This document shows, one piece after another, positions 34,536 to 44,912 of a stretch of DNA of 64,000 nucleotides (positions within the stretch are counted from its first letter, which is position 1; the number at the start of each line of letters is the position of its first letter). The translations under genes and the position numbers were made by a program. The DNA comes from Natronocella acetinitrilica (lineage in GTDB: Bacteria > Pseudomonadota > Gammaproteobacteria > Nitrococcales > Aquisalimonadaceae). The DNA is taken from assembly GCF_024170285.1 (NCBI RefSeq), contig NZ_JALJXV010000008.1:186001-250000 (forward strand), given 5' to 3'. Under the pieces are notes generated by a model. The model ran no database searches, was not told the DNA's origin, and saw nothing but the letters and a program-made list of their open reading frames with translations.

Positions 34536-34883
34536 GTGAGTGACGATTCCATTTTCATGAAAATAGTCCGTCGGGAGATTCCCGCCGATATCGTCGTCGA
34601 GACGGACGATGTTCTGGCCTTTCGGGACATCAACCCGCAGGCGCCACATCATTACCTGGTCATTCCCAAGCGGTGTATTCCAAGCATCGAAGACCTCACC
34701 CCGGAGGATGAGGCCCTGGTGGGCAAACTCTTCCTGGTGGCACAGCAGGTGGCCCGTCAACAGGGTTTCGCCGAGGATGGTTACCGCACCGTCATGAACT
34801 GCGGCCGTGATGGCGGGCAGGATGTCTATCACATCCACCTCCATGTGCTGGCCGGTCGGCGGATGCAGTGGCCCCCGGGTTGA
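34536..34883 (+). CDS. hinT: HIT-family purine nucleoside phosphoramidase (HinT-like)
   Basis: 115 residues from GTG 34536 with GAGGGGGAA upstream. SIFMKIVRREIPADIV, NPQAPHHYLVIPKRCIPS and the histidine triad YHIHLHVLAGR are all present. The enzyme hydrolyses adenosine phosphoramidates. Its last 16 bases overlap the following gene's GTG start, so the two are coupled. Confidence 0.96.
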   Translation: MSDDSIFMKIVRREIPADIVVETDDVLAFRDINPQAPHHYLVIPKRCIPSIEDLTPEDEALVGKLFLVAQQVARQQGFAEDGYRTVMNCGRDGGQDVYHIHLHVLAGRRMQWPPG

Positions 34884-36139
34884 AGCAGACTGACGCCGCT
34901 CCTACCGTCGCCGCCATACGCAAGGCGGCGACGCGTATCAGCGGTCAGGTGATGCGCACGGGCTGCGAACTCAGCGAAACCCTGTCCGACATCACCGGCG
35001 CCACGATCTACCTCAAGTTCGAGAATCATCAGTTCACGGCCGCGTTCAAGGAGCGCGGGGCGTTGAATCGCCTGCTGCTGCTGGACGAAGCGCAGCGCAA
35101 CGCCGGCGTGATTGCCATGTCCGCCGGCAATCATGCCCAGGCCGTGGCCTATCACGCGGAACGCCTGGGTATCTCAGCGACCATTGTGATGCCCAGGCAC
35201 ACACCCACCGTGAAAGTACAGAACACCCGCCGCCATGGCGCGGCAGTCGTGCTTGAGGGCGAGACGGTGGCCGAGGCCGGGGACATCGCGCAAAAGCTCG
35301 CCGGCGAGCGCGGCCTGACCTTTGTGCACCCCTACGACGATCCCGCCGTCATTGCCGGCCAGGGCACGATCGGGCTGGAATTCCTGGAAGATGTACCCGC
35401 GCTGGATACTCTCGTGGTGCCCATCGGCGGCGGTGGTCTGATTGCCGGGATCGCCACGGCAGCTCGCGCCGTCAAGCCGGACATCGATATCGTGGGCGTG
35501 CAGAGCGAGCGGTTTCCTGCCGTGCATCAGGCGCTGGCGGGTGAACCCATCCATTGCGGCCGTGCCACCATTGCCGATGGAATTGCGGTGAAGCGGCCAG
35601 GGCTATTGACGTTGCCGATTATTCGGCGACTCGTGGACGAGGTGCTGCTGGTCAGCGAGCACAGTCTCGAGCAGGCAATTCTTTACCTTCTGGAGATCGA
35701 GAAAACCGTGGTGGAAGGTGCCGGTGCCGCCGGACTTGCCGCGGTTCTGTTACACCCGCAGCGCTTCCGTGGTCGTCGCGTGGGGCTGATTCTCTGCGGT
35801 GGCAATATTGACCTGTTGCCGTTGTCGTCAGTCATTCAACGGGGGCTGATTCGCACCAGCCGCATTTCGCGGATTCGTGTCGGCATACCCGATGTGCCTG
35901 GCGCGCTCGCCCATCTGACCACGCTGCTTGCGCGCCTGAACGCGAATGTCATCCAGATTGCCCACCAACGGGCCTTTACCGATCTCTCTCTGCGTGCCGC
36001 GGAGGTGGAGGTGACCATCGAGACGCTGGGGGTGGAGCACAAGCGGGATGTGCTGACTGCACTTGAGGCGGAAGGCTATGACACGGTCACGGCGGACGCC
36101 GAACCGCATCCAGAGGAGCGTTACCCCCCGGGGGCCTGA
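34868..36139 (+). CDS. Threonine ammonia-lyase (threonine deaminase) with C-terminal ACT domain
   Basis: 423 residues from GTG 34868 inside the end of hinT (a TTG at 34880 is another candidate). PLP lysine K61 in NHQFTAAFKERGALN, glycine-rich phosphate loop PIGGGGLIAG and FENHQ substrate motif are intact. Residues about 330-405 form one ACT domain (ISRIRVGIPDVPGALAHLTT). The single ACT domain and 423-residue length fit the TdcB/short IlvA subgroup that turns threonine into 2-oxobutanoate and ammonia. Its 3' end overlaps rsgA tail-to-tail by 19 bp. Confidence 0.93.
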   Translation: MAPGLKQTDAAPTVAAIRKAATRISGQVMRTGCELSETLSDITGATIYLKFENHQFTAAFKERGALNRLLLLDEAQRNAGVIAMSAGNHAQAVAYHAERLGISATIVMPRHTPTVKVQNTRRHGAAVVLEGETVAEAGDIAQKLAGERGLTFVHPYDDPAVIAGQGTIGLEFLEDVPALDTLVVPIGGGGLIAGIATAARAVKPDIDIVGVQSERFPAVHQALAGEPIHCGRATIADGIAVKRPGLLTLPIIRRLVDEVLLVSEHSLEQAILYLLEIEKTVVEGAGAAGLAAVLLHPQRFRGRRVGLILCGGNIDLLPLSSVIQRGLIRTSRISRIRVGIPDVPGALAHLTTLLARLNANVIQIAHQRAFTDLSLRAAEVEVTIETLGVEHKRDVLTALEAEGYDTVTADAEPHPEERYPPGA

Positions 36140-37122
36140 GCAGAGCCTGCCAGCAGACGGTGGAAGCTGACCAGTCGCGACGCCGCGATCTGGCCGCTCT
36201 CCAGCGCGGCGCGAACGGCGCATGCTGGTTCACGATCGTGGCGGCAGTCGCGGTAGTCACAGCCTTGGGCATGCTCGGCCACCTCGGGGAAACCGCGCTG
36301 AATCTCCGATGCGGGCAGGTGGCCGAGGCGCAGGATGCGAATACCGGGTGAATCGATCAACGCCCCGGTCGGAGGCACATGGTAGAGCGTGGTCTCGGTG
36401 GTCGTATGTCGGCCTTGTCCGCTGGTGGCTGACAGCGCCTGGGTCCGCGCGTCGATGTCCGGGATCAGCCGATTGACGAGTGATGATTTGCCGACACCGG
36501 ATTGCCCCAGGAGAATCGCCGTGCCGCCGTCGAGGGTCTCACCCACGGCATCGAGGCCAACTGCCTGCTTTGCACTGACGCTGATCATTCCGTAACCCAG
36601 CTCCCGGTAGAGCGCCAAGTCCGCATGTAGCGGGTGGGTGTCTGTGAGCGTATCCACCTTGTTGAGCACGATGACGGGCTTCACGGCCAGGTGGCTTGCG
36701 AGCACCAGATAGGCGTCGAGCAGATGCAGATCCGGTATCGGAGCCGGCGCGATCACCACGAATAGCAAATCGAGATTGGCGGCCAGGGGCTTGGCCTGCC
36801 CACGGTAGTTGGTGCGCTCCAGCACGTTCCGGCGGGGAAGAATACGTTCCACCACCGCTTCTCCGGGAAACGATTCCCGTACCGTCACGCGGTCGCCGCA
36901 GACCACGCGACCGGTGCTCCGCCGCGTCATCGTCCGCAGCAGTCGTCCTTGTGCCACCTCGGTAATGCTCTCCGCACCGTAGGACGCAACAATCCGACCT
37001 TCCTGTTCAGGCGGCTTCGCGATGTCCGGGCTCTCCCTCGTTTGGTGTCGTATTCGCAGAACCCCGGGGGGCTCTTGCCGGGCCGGCAGGGCAGAATAGC
37101 CTCTGTTAGAATGCCGGCACAA
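36121..37122 (-). CDS. rsgA: Small ribosomal subunit biogenesis GTPase RsgA
   Basis: A circularly permuted GTPase: OB-fold N-terminus ([18 protein letters not shown]), NKVD (G4) before the P-loop [15 protein letters not shown] (G1), TTETTLY (G2), LIDSPGIR (G3), then a Cys/His zinc site ([17 protein letters not shown]). It matures the 30S subunit and hydrolyses GTP there. The start is unclear: the only in-frame standard start is TTG at 37122, giving 333 residues, but the N-terminal 30 residues are unlike the usual basic leader. A basic stretch appears in another frame, so a start-region frameshift or non-standard start is possible. Confidence 0.9.
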   Translation of the reverse strand: MCRHSNRGYSALPARQEPPGVLRIRHQTRESPDIAKPPEQEGRIVASYGAESITEVAQGRLLRTMTRRSTGRVVCGDRVTVRESFPGEAVVERILPRRNVLERTNYRGQAKPLAANLDLLFVVIAPAPIPDLHLLDAYLVLASHLAVKPVIVLNKVDTLTDTHPLHADLALYRELGYGMISVSAKQAVGLDAVGETLDGGTAILLGQSGVGKSSLVNRLIPDIDARTQALSATSGQGRHTTTETTLYHVPPTGALIDSPGIRILRLGHLPASEIQRGFPEVAEHAQGCDYRDCRHDREPACAVRAALESGQIAASRLVSFHRLLAGSAQAPGG

Positions 37123-37148
37123 CGCCAGACTGGAAACTCGAGACCCTC

Positions 37149-37709
37149 ATGCCCGAACCAAGTGAACGCAATCTTATCTGGATCGATCTGGAAATGACCG
37201 GGTTGGATACCGACAACGACGGCATCATCGAGATCGCCACGGTCATTACAGACAGTGAGCTGAACGTGCTGGCCGAAGGTCCGGTGATTGCCATACACCA
37301 GCCGGATTCCGTACTGGAGGGCATGGATGCGTGGAATACGCGACAGCATGGGCAATCGGGGCTGGTGGATCGCGTCCGGAACAGCAGTTACGACTATGCC
37401 ACGGCGGAACGTGAGACCCTGGAGTTCCTGCAGAAATGGGTGCCGGCTGGCGTCTCGCCGATGTGCGGGAACAGTATCTGTCAGGATCGTCGCTTCCTGC
37501 ACCGCCTCATGCCGCAACTCGAGGGGTATTTCCACTACCGACACATCGATGTCAGTACGCTCAAGGAGTTGGCCGCGCGCTGGTACCCGGGTTTTGGCAA
37601 GGGCTTCAAGAAGGAAGCCGCGCACCTCGCCATGGACGACGTCAAGGAGTCCATCAGGGAGTTGCGGTTCTACAGGGACGGTCTTTTGCGCGTCCCTGAG
37701 GAAAACTAG
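37149..37709 (+). CDS. orn: Oligoribonuclease
   Basis: 186 residues, usual length. DEDDh exonuclease with D13-E15 in [11 protein letters not shown], the second acidic site in [13 protein letters not shown] and the terminal His/Asp region [14 protein letters not shown]. It degrades 2-5-nt RNAs and pGpG to mononucleotides and is essential in many Gammaproteobacteria. Divergent from rsgA, the order seen widely. Confidence 0.97.
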   Translation: MPEPSERNLIWIDLEMTGLDTDNDGIIEIATVITDSELNVLAEGPVIAIHQPDSVLEGMDAWNTRQHGQSGLVDRVRNSSYDYATAERETLEFLQKWVPAGVSPMCGNSICQDRRFLHRLMPQLEGYFHYRHIDVSTLKELAARWYPGFGKGFKKEAAHLAMDDVKESIRELRFYRDGLLRVPEEN

Positions 37710-37721
37710 CCAGGGGTTTTA

Positions 37722-38558
37722 CTACTTCTCCACGGGCAGGGCGGAATCATTGCCCCACTCGGACCAGCTGCCGGGATAACCTCTCACCGCGCCGTAGCCC
37801 AGGTGACGCATCACCAGCCAGAGCAGCGACGAGCGATGGTGCGTCTGGCAATAGGTCACGATCTCGCGGTCTGGTGTGATACCGCGTTCTTCAAGCAAGC
37901 GCCGCAATTCCGCAGCAGGACGCAAGCGGTTGAAGTTGTCGGCGTCCAGCGCCTGTGTCCATTCCAGATTGATGGCACCGGGTATGTGGCCGCCCCTGGC
38001 TGCCCGCAGATCCTCGCCGGCATACTCGGCCGGGGATCGCGCATCCAGCAATGCGATCCCGGGCTGCCCCAGGTGTTGTTGAATCCAGGCCTTGTCGGCC
38101 ATGTTGTCCGGGAGCTCGGCCAGGTTCACCGGATACGCACCGGACACGGCGGCGGGGCCGCTGCCGGAATCCGTTTGCAGGCCCGCGGCCAGCCACGCAC
38201 CGAGACCGCCATTGAGCAAGGCGTAGGAGGGGTGCCCAACCGAAGCGAGCGTCCACAGGAGACGACTTGCCTTGCCGCCGCCGGCATCATCATAGGCGAC
38301 CACGCGACAGCCGGGCCGTAGCCCCAGTTCGCCGAACAGCCGGGATAACGCGTCCGCCGGCGGCAGCAGCCCCATTGCCGGTGGGTCCTTCCGCAGCAGG
38401 CGTGCATAGTCGCAATGCACCGCGCCTGGGACGTGGGCCTCCTCATAGCGCGAGCGGTCACTCAGGTCGACCACGACCAGGTTGTCGGAAGCAAGCTGCT
38501 GGTGCAGTTCCGTCGGTTCAACAACCCGGGACAGATCATCCTGATGTGGTTTGTTCAT
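37722..38558 (-). CDS. Two-domain sulfurtransferase (rhodanese, SseA-like)
   Basis: 278 residues from ATG 38558 with AGGAG upstream. The N-terminal rhodanese domain lacks the active cysteine (VVAYDDAGGGKASRLLW), as in other tandem rhodaneses; the C-terminal domain carries C237 in TYCQTHHRSSLLW. The loop CQTHHRS differs from the CRxGxx(R/T) of thiosulfate and mercaptopyruvate enzymes, so the donor is uncertain. Its start overlaps the glcF stop by 4 bp, so it is the last gene of the glycolate oxidase operon. Confidence 0.9.
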   Translation of the reverse strand: MNKPHQDDLSRVVEPTELHQQLASDNLVVVDLSDRSRYEEAHVPGAVHCDYARLLRKDPPAMGLLPPADALSRLFGELGLRPGCRVVAYDDAGGGKASRLLWTLASVGHPSYALLNGGLGAWLAAGLQTDSGSGPAAVSGAYPVNLAELPDNMADKAWIQQHLGQPGIALLDARSPAEYAGEDLRAARGGHIPGAINLEWTQALDADNFNRLRPAAELRRLLEERGITPDREIVTYCQTHHRSSLLWLVMRHLGYGAVRGYPGSWSEWGNDSALPVEK

Positions 38559-39778
38559 GTCGATGCGGCTCCTTTCCCGGCCAGCAGTTCGAGCCAGTGG
38601 CGGACGGGCACTTCCGAGGCTTCGTTCAGATGTGTGAGGCAGCCGATATTTGCGGTGGCGATGAGATCGGGGCGCCCGGATTGCAGATTGTTCAGCTTGT
38701 TGGTGCGCAATTGCTTGGACAGGGTCGGCTGCAGTACCGAGTAGGTACCTGCCGATCCGCAGCACAGGTGCGCGTCGGCCACCGGCGTCAGCTCGAAGCC
38801 GAGCCGCGTGAGCAGCCCTTCAACGCGGCCACCGAGTTTCTGACCGTGTTGCAGGGTGCAGGGAGACTGGAAGGCGATCTTGCGGGGGACTCCCGCCGCT
38901 GGTGTGAGGTTGTCTTCCTCGTTCAGCAGCAATTCCACGGGGTCAACGGTGAGCTTGCTAACGGTGGCTGCTTTCTCGGCATAGGCCTTGTCCTCGCGGA
39001 GGATATGACCATAGTCCTTTACCTGCACACCGCAGCCACTGGCGTTGACAACGATCGCTTCGACGCCCGCCTCGATATGGGGCCACCAGGCGTCAATGTT
39101 CCGTCGAATCTGCTCCCTGGCCTCGTCGGGATGGCCCAGGTGCTGGCTGATCGCCCCGCAACACACGGATGAGGGCGTGCGAATGACGCTGATACCGATT
39201 TCGTCCAGCAGTCTCGCCGTGGTGGGATTGATCGTGGGTTCCATGGCGGGCTGGACGCAGCCCTCGAGCATCAGCACCTGGCGCTGGTGTGTCTTCTCCG
39301 GCCAGGGCTTGGGCTGCCGCCGGGGCGGAATCTTGCCGCGCAGCGCGCCGGGAACCAGCGGCCGGACGAACTGACCGGTCCGCAGCAGTGCCGAGAAAAG
39401 CGCACGGCGAGGCAGGACGGTGCGCAATGCCCAGCGCATGAATCCGCCGGAGTCGCGCTTGACCTGTTCCTCGACCAGTTCTCGGCCGATATCCACAAGC
39501 TTGCCGTACTCCACCCCGGACGGGCAGGTGGTCTCACAGGCGCGACAGGTCAGACAGCGATCCAGGTGAAGCTGGGTCGTCGCTGTCGCCGTCTTGCCCT
39601 CCAGCACCTGCTTCATCAGGTAGATGCGGCCGCGTGGGCTGTCCAGTTCGTTGCCCAGCAACTGGTAGGTAGGACAGGTGGCCAGGCAGAACCCGCAGTG
39701 CGTACAGGTACGAAGAATACGGTCGGCCTCTTGCCCCTGGGGGGTGTCCTTCAGTGCTGCGTCAATCCAGGTTTGCAT
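38555..39778 (-). CDS. glcF: Glycolate oxidase iron-sulfur subunit
   Basis: 407 residues. Two ferredoxin-type cluster motifs, CTHCGFCLATCPTY and CLTCRACETTCPSG, lie in the first 80 residues. Two CCG motifs follow (SVCCGAISQHLG, HLCCGSAGTYSVLQ), as in GlcF and other heterodisulfide-reductase-like subunits. With GlcD and GlcE it oxidises glycolate to glyoxylate and feeds electrons to the respiratory chain. Starts 12 bp after glcE. Confidence 0.96.
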   Translation of the reverse strand: MQTWIDAALKDTPQGQEADRILRTCTHCGFCLATCPTYQLLGNELDSPRGRIYLMKQVLEGKTATATTQLHLDRCLTCRACETTCPSGVEYGKLVDIGRELVEEQVKRDSGGFMRWALRTVLPRRALFSALLRTGQFVRPLVPGALRGKIPPRRQPKPWPEKTHQRQVLMLEGCVQPAMEPTINPTTARLLDEIGISVIRTPSSVCCGAISQHLGHPDEAREQIRRNIDAWWPHIEAGVEAIVVNASGCGVQVKDYGHILREDKAYAEKAATVSKLTVDPVELLLNEEDNLTPAAGVPRKIAFQSPCTLQHGQKLGGRVEGLLTRLGFELTPVADAHLCCGSAGTYSVLQPTLSKQLRTNKLNNLQSGRPDLIATANIGCLTHLNEASEVPVRHWLELLAGKGAAST

Positions 39779-39790
39779 AGTGGAGTCCGG

Positions 39791-40858
39791 TCAGATGTCG
39801 GCGTACATGCGTCCGCGATTGAAGATGCCGTCGGGATCGAAGGCCTGTTTCAGACGTTGGTTGAGCGTGTGGACACCCGGGGTCAGCGGATGGAAAACCG
39901 CCGCGTCGGGAGCGCCACCCCGGAACAGGGTGGCGTGGCCACCCAGGCTCGACGCTCGCTCGCGCAACTCTGCCGCCGGCGTTGCCGTGTACAACCAGCG
40001 CAGCTGGCCGTTCCAGTCGAACAGGCGATCGCCGTCCAGGTCCAGATTGCCCGCCGACGGCGGCAGGGAAATGCGCCACAAGGGCAGGTCGCTGGCAAAG
40101 AAGGGCAGGGTCTGATCCCGCAGACCTTGCCACCAGGCTGATCCGTCGCTCAGCTTCTCGCCACCGATGCGCTCCCGGGCCACCCGGACTGCGCTGGCGG
40201 ACCCGGCCAGGCGCAGGTGCAGACGCCCTTCATGCATGGCCGCACCAGTCACCGGCATACCCTCACGGAACCAGTTTTCCACGGCCAAGGTGGCTGCGGT
40301 GGGGTCCTGCTCGAGAACCAGCGTGCATTCCGCTTCCGGACGGGGCAGGACCTTCATGGAGATTTCCGTGATCACGCCAAGGGTGCCCAGCGATCCGGTC
40401 ACGACGCGGCTGACATCATAGCCAGCGACATTCTTCATGACCTCGCCACCATAGCGATTGTGTTCGCCACGACCGTTGATCAGGCGCATGCCCAGAATCA
40501 GATCGCGGGCACTGCCGTGCCATGGCCTGGCCGGCCCGGAGAGCCCGGCTGCGAATGCGCCCCCCACGGTGGCGTTGCCGTCGAAATCAGGCGGATCAAA
40601 CGGCATCATCTGCCCTTCATCCGTCAGTACGGACTCGACTTCGCGCAAGGGTGTGCCGGCGCGCGCGGTCAGTACCAGTTCGGTTGGCTCGTAGTTCACG
40701 ATGCCCGTGTGCCCCTGCAACGTCACAGGCTCGCCTTCAACCGCGCGCCCGTAGAACGACTTGCTGCCACCGCCCTGAATGGCAAGCCGCGTGCCCGCCG
40801 CCAGCGCGGCGCGTACCTGCTCCACGAGTTCTGTGCTTCTGTCTTGGTTATCGCTCAT
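39791..40858 (-). CDS. glcE: Glycolate oxidase FAD-binding subunit
   Basis: 355 residues from ATG 40858 (a TTG 12 bp upstream is an alternative). Truncated PCMH-type FAD-binding protein: RLAIQGGGSKSFYGR, LTARAGTPLREVESVL, PFDPPDFDGNATVGGAFAAG and VMKNVAGYDVSRVVTGSLGT. Second FAD subunit of glycolate oxidase. Confidence 0.95.
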   Translation of the reverse strand: MSDNQDRSTELVEQVRAALAAGTRLAIQGGGSKSFYGRAVEGEPVTLQGHTGIVNYEPTELVLTARAGTPLREVESVLTDEGQMMPFDPPDFDGNATVGGAFAAGLSGPARPWHGSARDLILGMRLINGRGEHNRYGGEVMKNVAGYDVSRVVTGSLGTLGVITEISMKVLPRPEAECTLVLEQDPTAATLAVENWFREGMPVTGAAMHEGRLHLRLAGSASAVRVARERIGGEKLSDGSAWWQGLRDQTLPFFASDLPLWRISLPPSAGNLDLDGDRLFDWNGQLRWLYTATPAAELRERASSLGGHATLFRGGAPDAAVFHPLTPGVHTLNQRLKQAFDPDGIFNRGRMYADI

Positions 40859-40913
40859 GATTACTCGCAATGCTCAGGCAACGCCGGCCAGGAGAGGCCG
40901 ACGCGAAGATCGC

Positions 40914-42410
40914 CTAGAACCGGGGTATGTCAGGGTGCGGCAGTTTGCCGCCGTGCACGTGCATCGCCCCGAATTCGGCGCAGCGATGCAGGGTCGGTAC
41001 GGCCTTTCCGGGGTTCAGCAGCCCCGCCGGATCGAAAGCCGCCTTCATTGCGTGGAACTGTTCCAGCGCACCCTTCTCGAACTGCACGCACATCTGGTTG
41101 ATCTTTTCCATGCCGACGCCGTGTTCGCCGGTGACAGTGCCGCCGACTTCAACGCAGAGTTCGAGGATCTTGCCGCCCAGCTGTTCCGTGCGATCGAATT
41201 CGCCGGGCACATTCCCATCGTAAAGCACCAGGGGGTGGAGGTTGCCATCACCGGCGTGAAACACGTTTGCGATGCGCAACTTGTATTCCTCGCTGAGTTC
41301 CTCCATTCGGCGAAGGACTTCAGCCAGCCGCTTGCGCGGAATGGTGCCGTCAATGCAGTAGTAATCCGGTGAAATTCTGCCGACAGCCGGGAAGGCGGCC
41401 TTTCGTCCCGCCCAGAAGCGGGCCTTCTCATCGGCGTTGGCAGCTACGCGGATATCATTCGCGCCATATTGCTCGAGCAGGCCGCGCACCTTGTTCAACT
41501 GGTCACCGACTTCCTCGGTGTTGCCATCGAGTTCACAAATGAGGATCGCTGCCGCGTTTACCGGGTAGTCCGCATGGACGAAGTCTTCTGCGGCGCGAAT
41601 TGCCGGATTGTCCATCATCTCCAGGCCACCGGGGATGATGCCCTCGGCGATGATGCCGGCGACTGCATGGCCAGCACTGTCCACGGTGGGGAAGGCTGCG
41701 AGCAGCACTTCCTTGACCGGGGGCTGCGGCAGCAACTTCACGGTGATCTCGACGAGTACACCCAGCATGCCTTCGGAGCCGGTAACTCCCGCCAGGAGAT
41801 CATAGCCCGGCGAATCGAGCGCCTCCGAGCCCAACGTTACCACGTCGCCGTCCATGGTCACGATGGTGACGGACAGCACGTTGTGAACCGTCAGGCCGTA
41901 TTTCAGGCAGTGCACACCGCCGGCGTTTTCGGCGACATTGCCACCGATGCTGCAGGTGATCTGGGAAGAGGGGTCGGGGGCGTAATACAGGCCGTGGGGA
42001 GCCGCCGCTTCGGAAATGGCCAGGTTGCGCACGCCAGGCTGTACTCTGGCGATGCGCCGGGCATTGTCGACTTCGACGATGCGATTGAACTTGGCCATGC
42101 TCAGCAACACGCCCTGGGGGTGGGGCAAGGCGCCCGCCGACAGGCTGGTGCCAGCCCCCCGTGCGACCACGGGCACGCCCAGATCCCGGCAGATGGTCAG
42201 CACCGTCTGCACCTGCTCCACCGTCTCGGGAAGAGCCACGACCAGGGGCAGCTCCCGGTAGGCAGACAGGCCGTCGCATTCGAATGGACGCTTGGACTCT
42301 TCGTCCACCAGTAGACTGTCGGGTTCCAGCGCGTTGCCGAGGCGTTGTAGCAGGGCCTCCACGTCAACGGTGAAAGTGAGATCCTCACTGCGATAGACAG
42401 ATGCGGCCAT
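40914..42410 (-). CDS. glcD: Glycolate oxidase catalytic FAD subunit
   Basis: 499 residues from ATG 42410 with GGGGAG 8 nt upstream. FAD PCMH domain (VVARGAGTSLSAGALPHPQG, DPSSQITCSIGGNVAENAGG, GVTGSEGMLGVLVEITVKLL) and C-terminal FAD-oxidase domain with the active-site segment NVFHAGDGNLHPL and TGEHGVGMEKI. Oxidises glycolate (and often D-lactate). First gene of glcDEF-rhodanese, starting 87 bp after the ppsA stop. Confidence 0.96.
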   Translation of the reverse strand: MAASVYRSEDLTFTVDVEALLQRLGNALEPDSLLVDEESKRPFECDGLSAYRELPLVVALPETVEQVQTVLTICRDLGVPVVARGAGTSLSAGALPHPQGVLLSMAKFNRIVEVDNARRIARVQPGVRNLAISEAAAPHGLYYAPDPSSQITCSIGGNVAENAGGVHCLKYGLTVHNVLSVTIVTMDGDVVTLGSEALDSPGYDLLAGVTGSEGMLGVLVEITVKLLPQPPVKEVLLAAFPTVDSAGHAVAGIIAEGIIPGGLEMMDNPAIRAAEDFVHADYPVNAAAILICELDGNTEEVGDQLNKVRGLLEQYGANDIRVAANADEKARFWAGRKAAFPAVGRISPDYYCIDGTIPRKRLAEVLRRMEELSEEYKLRIANVFHAGDGNLHPLVLYDGNVPGEFDRTEQLGGKILELCVEVGGTVTGEHGVGMEKINQMCVQFEKGALEQFHAMKAAFDPAGLLNPGKAVPTLHRCAEFGAMHVHGGKLPHPDIPRF

Positions 42411-42472
42411 GCGCTTGACTCCCCGGTGAAAGAGGTGCACTGAGACTAGCACAACAGCGGAAACCGGTGAAG

Positions 42473-42487
42473 TGGAAACGGTTTCCA
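42473..42487. promoter_or_regulatory. Perfect 15-bp palindrome upstream of glcD
   Basis: TGGAAACGGTTTCCA, centred about 70 bp before the glcD start and just after the ppsA stop. It has the shape of a LacI/GalR-family operator. An overlapping longer stem (GGAAACCG at 42459-42466 with CGGTTTCC at 42479-42486) could serve as a ppsA terminator instead. Confidence 0.5.
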
Positions 42488-42497
42488 AAAACTGTCG

Positions 42498-44912
42498 TCA
42501 GTCGTCCGTTCCGACTTCCTGTCCGGCGAGATAGAGCCAGGTCTGGATCACCGAGTCCGGATTGAGCGAGACGCTTTCAATGCCCTCATCCATGAGCCAG
42601 CGGGCCAGCTCCGGATGGTCCGACGGACCCTGGCCGCAGATGCCCACGTACTTGCCCCGGCGACGGCAGGCCTGGATGGCCATGTGGAGCAGCGCCTTCA
42701 CGGCATCGTTACGCTCATCAAACAGATGTGCGATCAGCCCGGAGTCGCGATCCAGCCCCAGGGTCAGCTGGGTCAGATCGTTGGAGCCGATGGAGAAACC
42801 GTCGAAAACGTCCAGGAACTGATCGGCGAGCAGGGCATTGGAGGGCAACTCGCACATCATGATGAGCTTGAGGTCGTTCTCGCCCCGTTTCAGGCCGTGT
42901 TCTGCAAGCAGATCCACCACCGCCTTCGCTTCGTCCACCGTGCGCACGAAGGGGATCATGATCCAGACGTTGGTCAGCCCCATGTCGTCCCGCACCTTCT
43001 TCAGCGCCTGGCACTCCAGTGCGAAGCAGTCGCGGAAGTTCTCCGAGATATACCGGGATGCGCCCCGGTAACCGAGCATGGGGTTTTCCTCATCAGGCTC
43101 GTACTGGCTTCCGCCGATGAGGTTCGCGTACTCATTCGACTTGAAGTCGGACATGCGCACGATCACCGGCTTCGGTGTGAATGCCGCTGCCAGGGTGGAG
43201 ATACCTTCGGCCAGCCTGTCGACGAAGAACGAGACCGGGTCCGCGTAACCCGCGATCTGCGTGGTGATGACCTCTTTGAGGTCGTCATCCTGCCGGTCGA
43301 ATTCCAGCAGCGCCTTGGGATGAATCCCGATCATCCGGTTGATGATGAACTCGAGCCGTGCCAGGCCGATGCCTTCATTGGGCAGGTTTGCGAAGTCGAA
43401 GGCCCGATCAGGGTTGCCCACATTCATCATGATCTTGAAGGGCAGGTCGGGCATATCCGCCAGACTGACTTCCTTGATCTCGAAATCCTGCTTGCCGCCG
43501 TAGATATACCCGGTGTCGCCTTCGGCACAGGAAACCGTTACGTCCTGGCCATCACGCACACGCTCGGTGGCATCACCGCATCCAACCACGGCAGGGATCC
43601 CGAGTTCCCGGGCGATGATCGCGGCGTGACAGGTGCGGCCCCCGCGGTTGGTCACGATGGCGGCAGCCCGCTTCATGATCGGCTCCCAGTCCGGGTCGGT
43701 CATGTCGGTGATGAGAACATCGCCGGGCTGCACCGTACCCATGTCCTTGTGACTGGCAATCACCCGGGCGGGGCCGGCGCCGATTCGCTGGCCGATGGCA
43801 CGACCGGTGGCGAGCACGGCGCCCTGATCCTTGAGCTGGTAGCGTTGCAGGGTCTGTCCACCGTCCCGGCTTTTCACCGTCTCCGGTCGGGCCTGGAGGA
43901 TGTAGAGTTTGCCGTCGCGGCCGTCCTTGCCCCACTCGATGTCCATGGGGCGGCCATAATGCTGCTCGATGATCAGCGCCTGGCGCGCCAGGTCCTGCAC
44001 CTCGTTGTCGTCGAGGGAGAAGCGCTGGCTTTCCGCCGCATCGACGTCGACGGTCTGTACCGAGCGGCCGTGGCCCGCCTCATCGCTGTAGACCATCTTG
44101 ATGGCCTTGCTGCCGAGGGTGCGGCGCAGGACGGCCGGACGACCAGCGGCGAGTGTGGGCTTGTGCACATAGAATTCGTCGGGGTTCACCGCGCCCTGAA
44201 CGACAGTCTCTCCAAGGCCATAGGACGCCGTGATGAATACCACGTCCCGGAAGCCGGATTCGGTATCCATGGTGAACATCACGCCCGCCGCCCCGACATC
44301 GGATCGGACCATGCGCTGGATGCCGGCGGACAAGGCGACCTGGGCATGATCGAAACCCTGGTGGACCCGGTAGGAGATGGCCCGGTCGTTGAACAGCGAG
44401 GCGAACACATGCTTGACCGCCAGCAGCACATTGTCGAGGCCACGCACGTTGAGAAAGGTCTCCTGCTGCCCGGCGAAGGACGCGTCCGGCAGATCTTCCG
44501 CCGTGGCGGATGAGCGCACCGCGAAAGAGGCTTCGCCACCGGCTTCTGCCTCAAGTCTGGCGTAGGCCTCGGTGATTTCCCGTTCCAGCCGCTCGGTAAA
44601 GGGGGTATCCAGAACCATCTGGCGAATCGCGGCACCAGTGCTGGCCAGCGCGTCCACGTCGTCCACGTCCAGACCATCCAGCGCATCGCCGATACGCTTG
44701 CGCAGACCGCTCTCGTCGAGGAAGTCCCAATAGGCCGCCGCCGTGGTCGCGAAACCGCCGGGCACTGAAACGCCGGCCGCCGCGAGGTTGGAGATCATCT
44801 CACCGAGGCTGGCATTCTTGCCGCCCACCCGGTCGACATCGTTCATGCCGAGTTCATCGAACCAGATTACATAGTCCTGCAAAGCGGCGTCCCCCTGCTT
44901 GCACACTGGCAT
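42498..44912 (-). CDS. ppsA: Phosphoenolpyruvate synthase
   Basis: 804 residues, near the E. coli length. N-terminal ATP-grasp domain ([40 protein letters not shown]), phosphohistidine domain with catalytic His in [20 protein letters not shown] and TIM-barrel PEP/pyruvate domain ending in [20 protein letters not shown] and SLNPDSV. Makes PEP from pyruvate and ATP. Start at ATG 44912; a TTG at codon 11 with AGGGGGA upstream is a plausible true start. Divergent from its regulator. Confidence 0.96.
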   Translation of the reverse strand: MPVCKQGDAALQDYVIWFDELGMNDVDRVGGKNASLGEMISNLAAAGVSVPGGFATTAAAYWDFLDESGLRKRIGDALDGLDVDDVDALASTGAAIRQMVLDTPFTERLEREITEAYARLEAEAGGEASFAVRSSATAEDLPDASFAGQQETFLNVRGLDNVLLAVKHVFASLFNDRAISYRVHQGFDHAQVALSAGIQRMVRSDVGAAGVMFTMDTESGFRDVVFITASYGLGETVVQGAVNPDEFYVHKPTLAAGRPAVLRRTLGSKAIKMVYSDEAGHGRSVQTVDVDAAESQRFSLDDNEVQDLARQALIIEQHYGRPMDIEWGKDGRDGKLYILQARPETVKSRDGGQTLQRYQLKDQGAVLATGRAIGQRIGAGPARVIASHKDMGTVQPGDVLITDMTDPDWEPIMKRAAAIVTNRGGRTCHAAIIARELGIPAVVGCGDATERVRDGQDVTVSCAEGDTGYIYGGKQDFEIKEVSLADMPDLPFKIMMNVGNPDRAFDFANLPNEGIGLARLEFIINRMIGIHPKALLEFDRQDDDLKEVITTQIAGYADPVSFFVDRLAEGISTLAAAFTPKPVIVRMSDFKSNEYANLIGGSQYEPDEENPMLGYRGASRYISENFRDCFALECQALKKVRDDMGLTNVWIMIPFVRTVDEAKAVVDLLAEHGLKRGENDLKLIMMCELPSNALLADQFLDVFDGFSIGSNDLTQLTLGLDRDSGLIAHLFDERNDAVKALLHMAIQACRRRGKYVGICGQGPSDHPELARWLMDEGIESVSLNPDSVIQTWLYLAGQEVGTDD

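Noticed and set aside
42615-44513. 632-codon open frame antisense to ppsA
   Set aside because: High-GC shadow of the ppsA codon pattern; no family motifs, while the opposite strand is an unmistakable PEP synthase.
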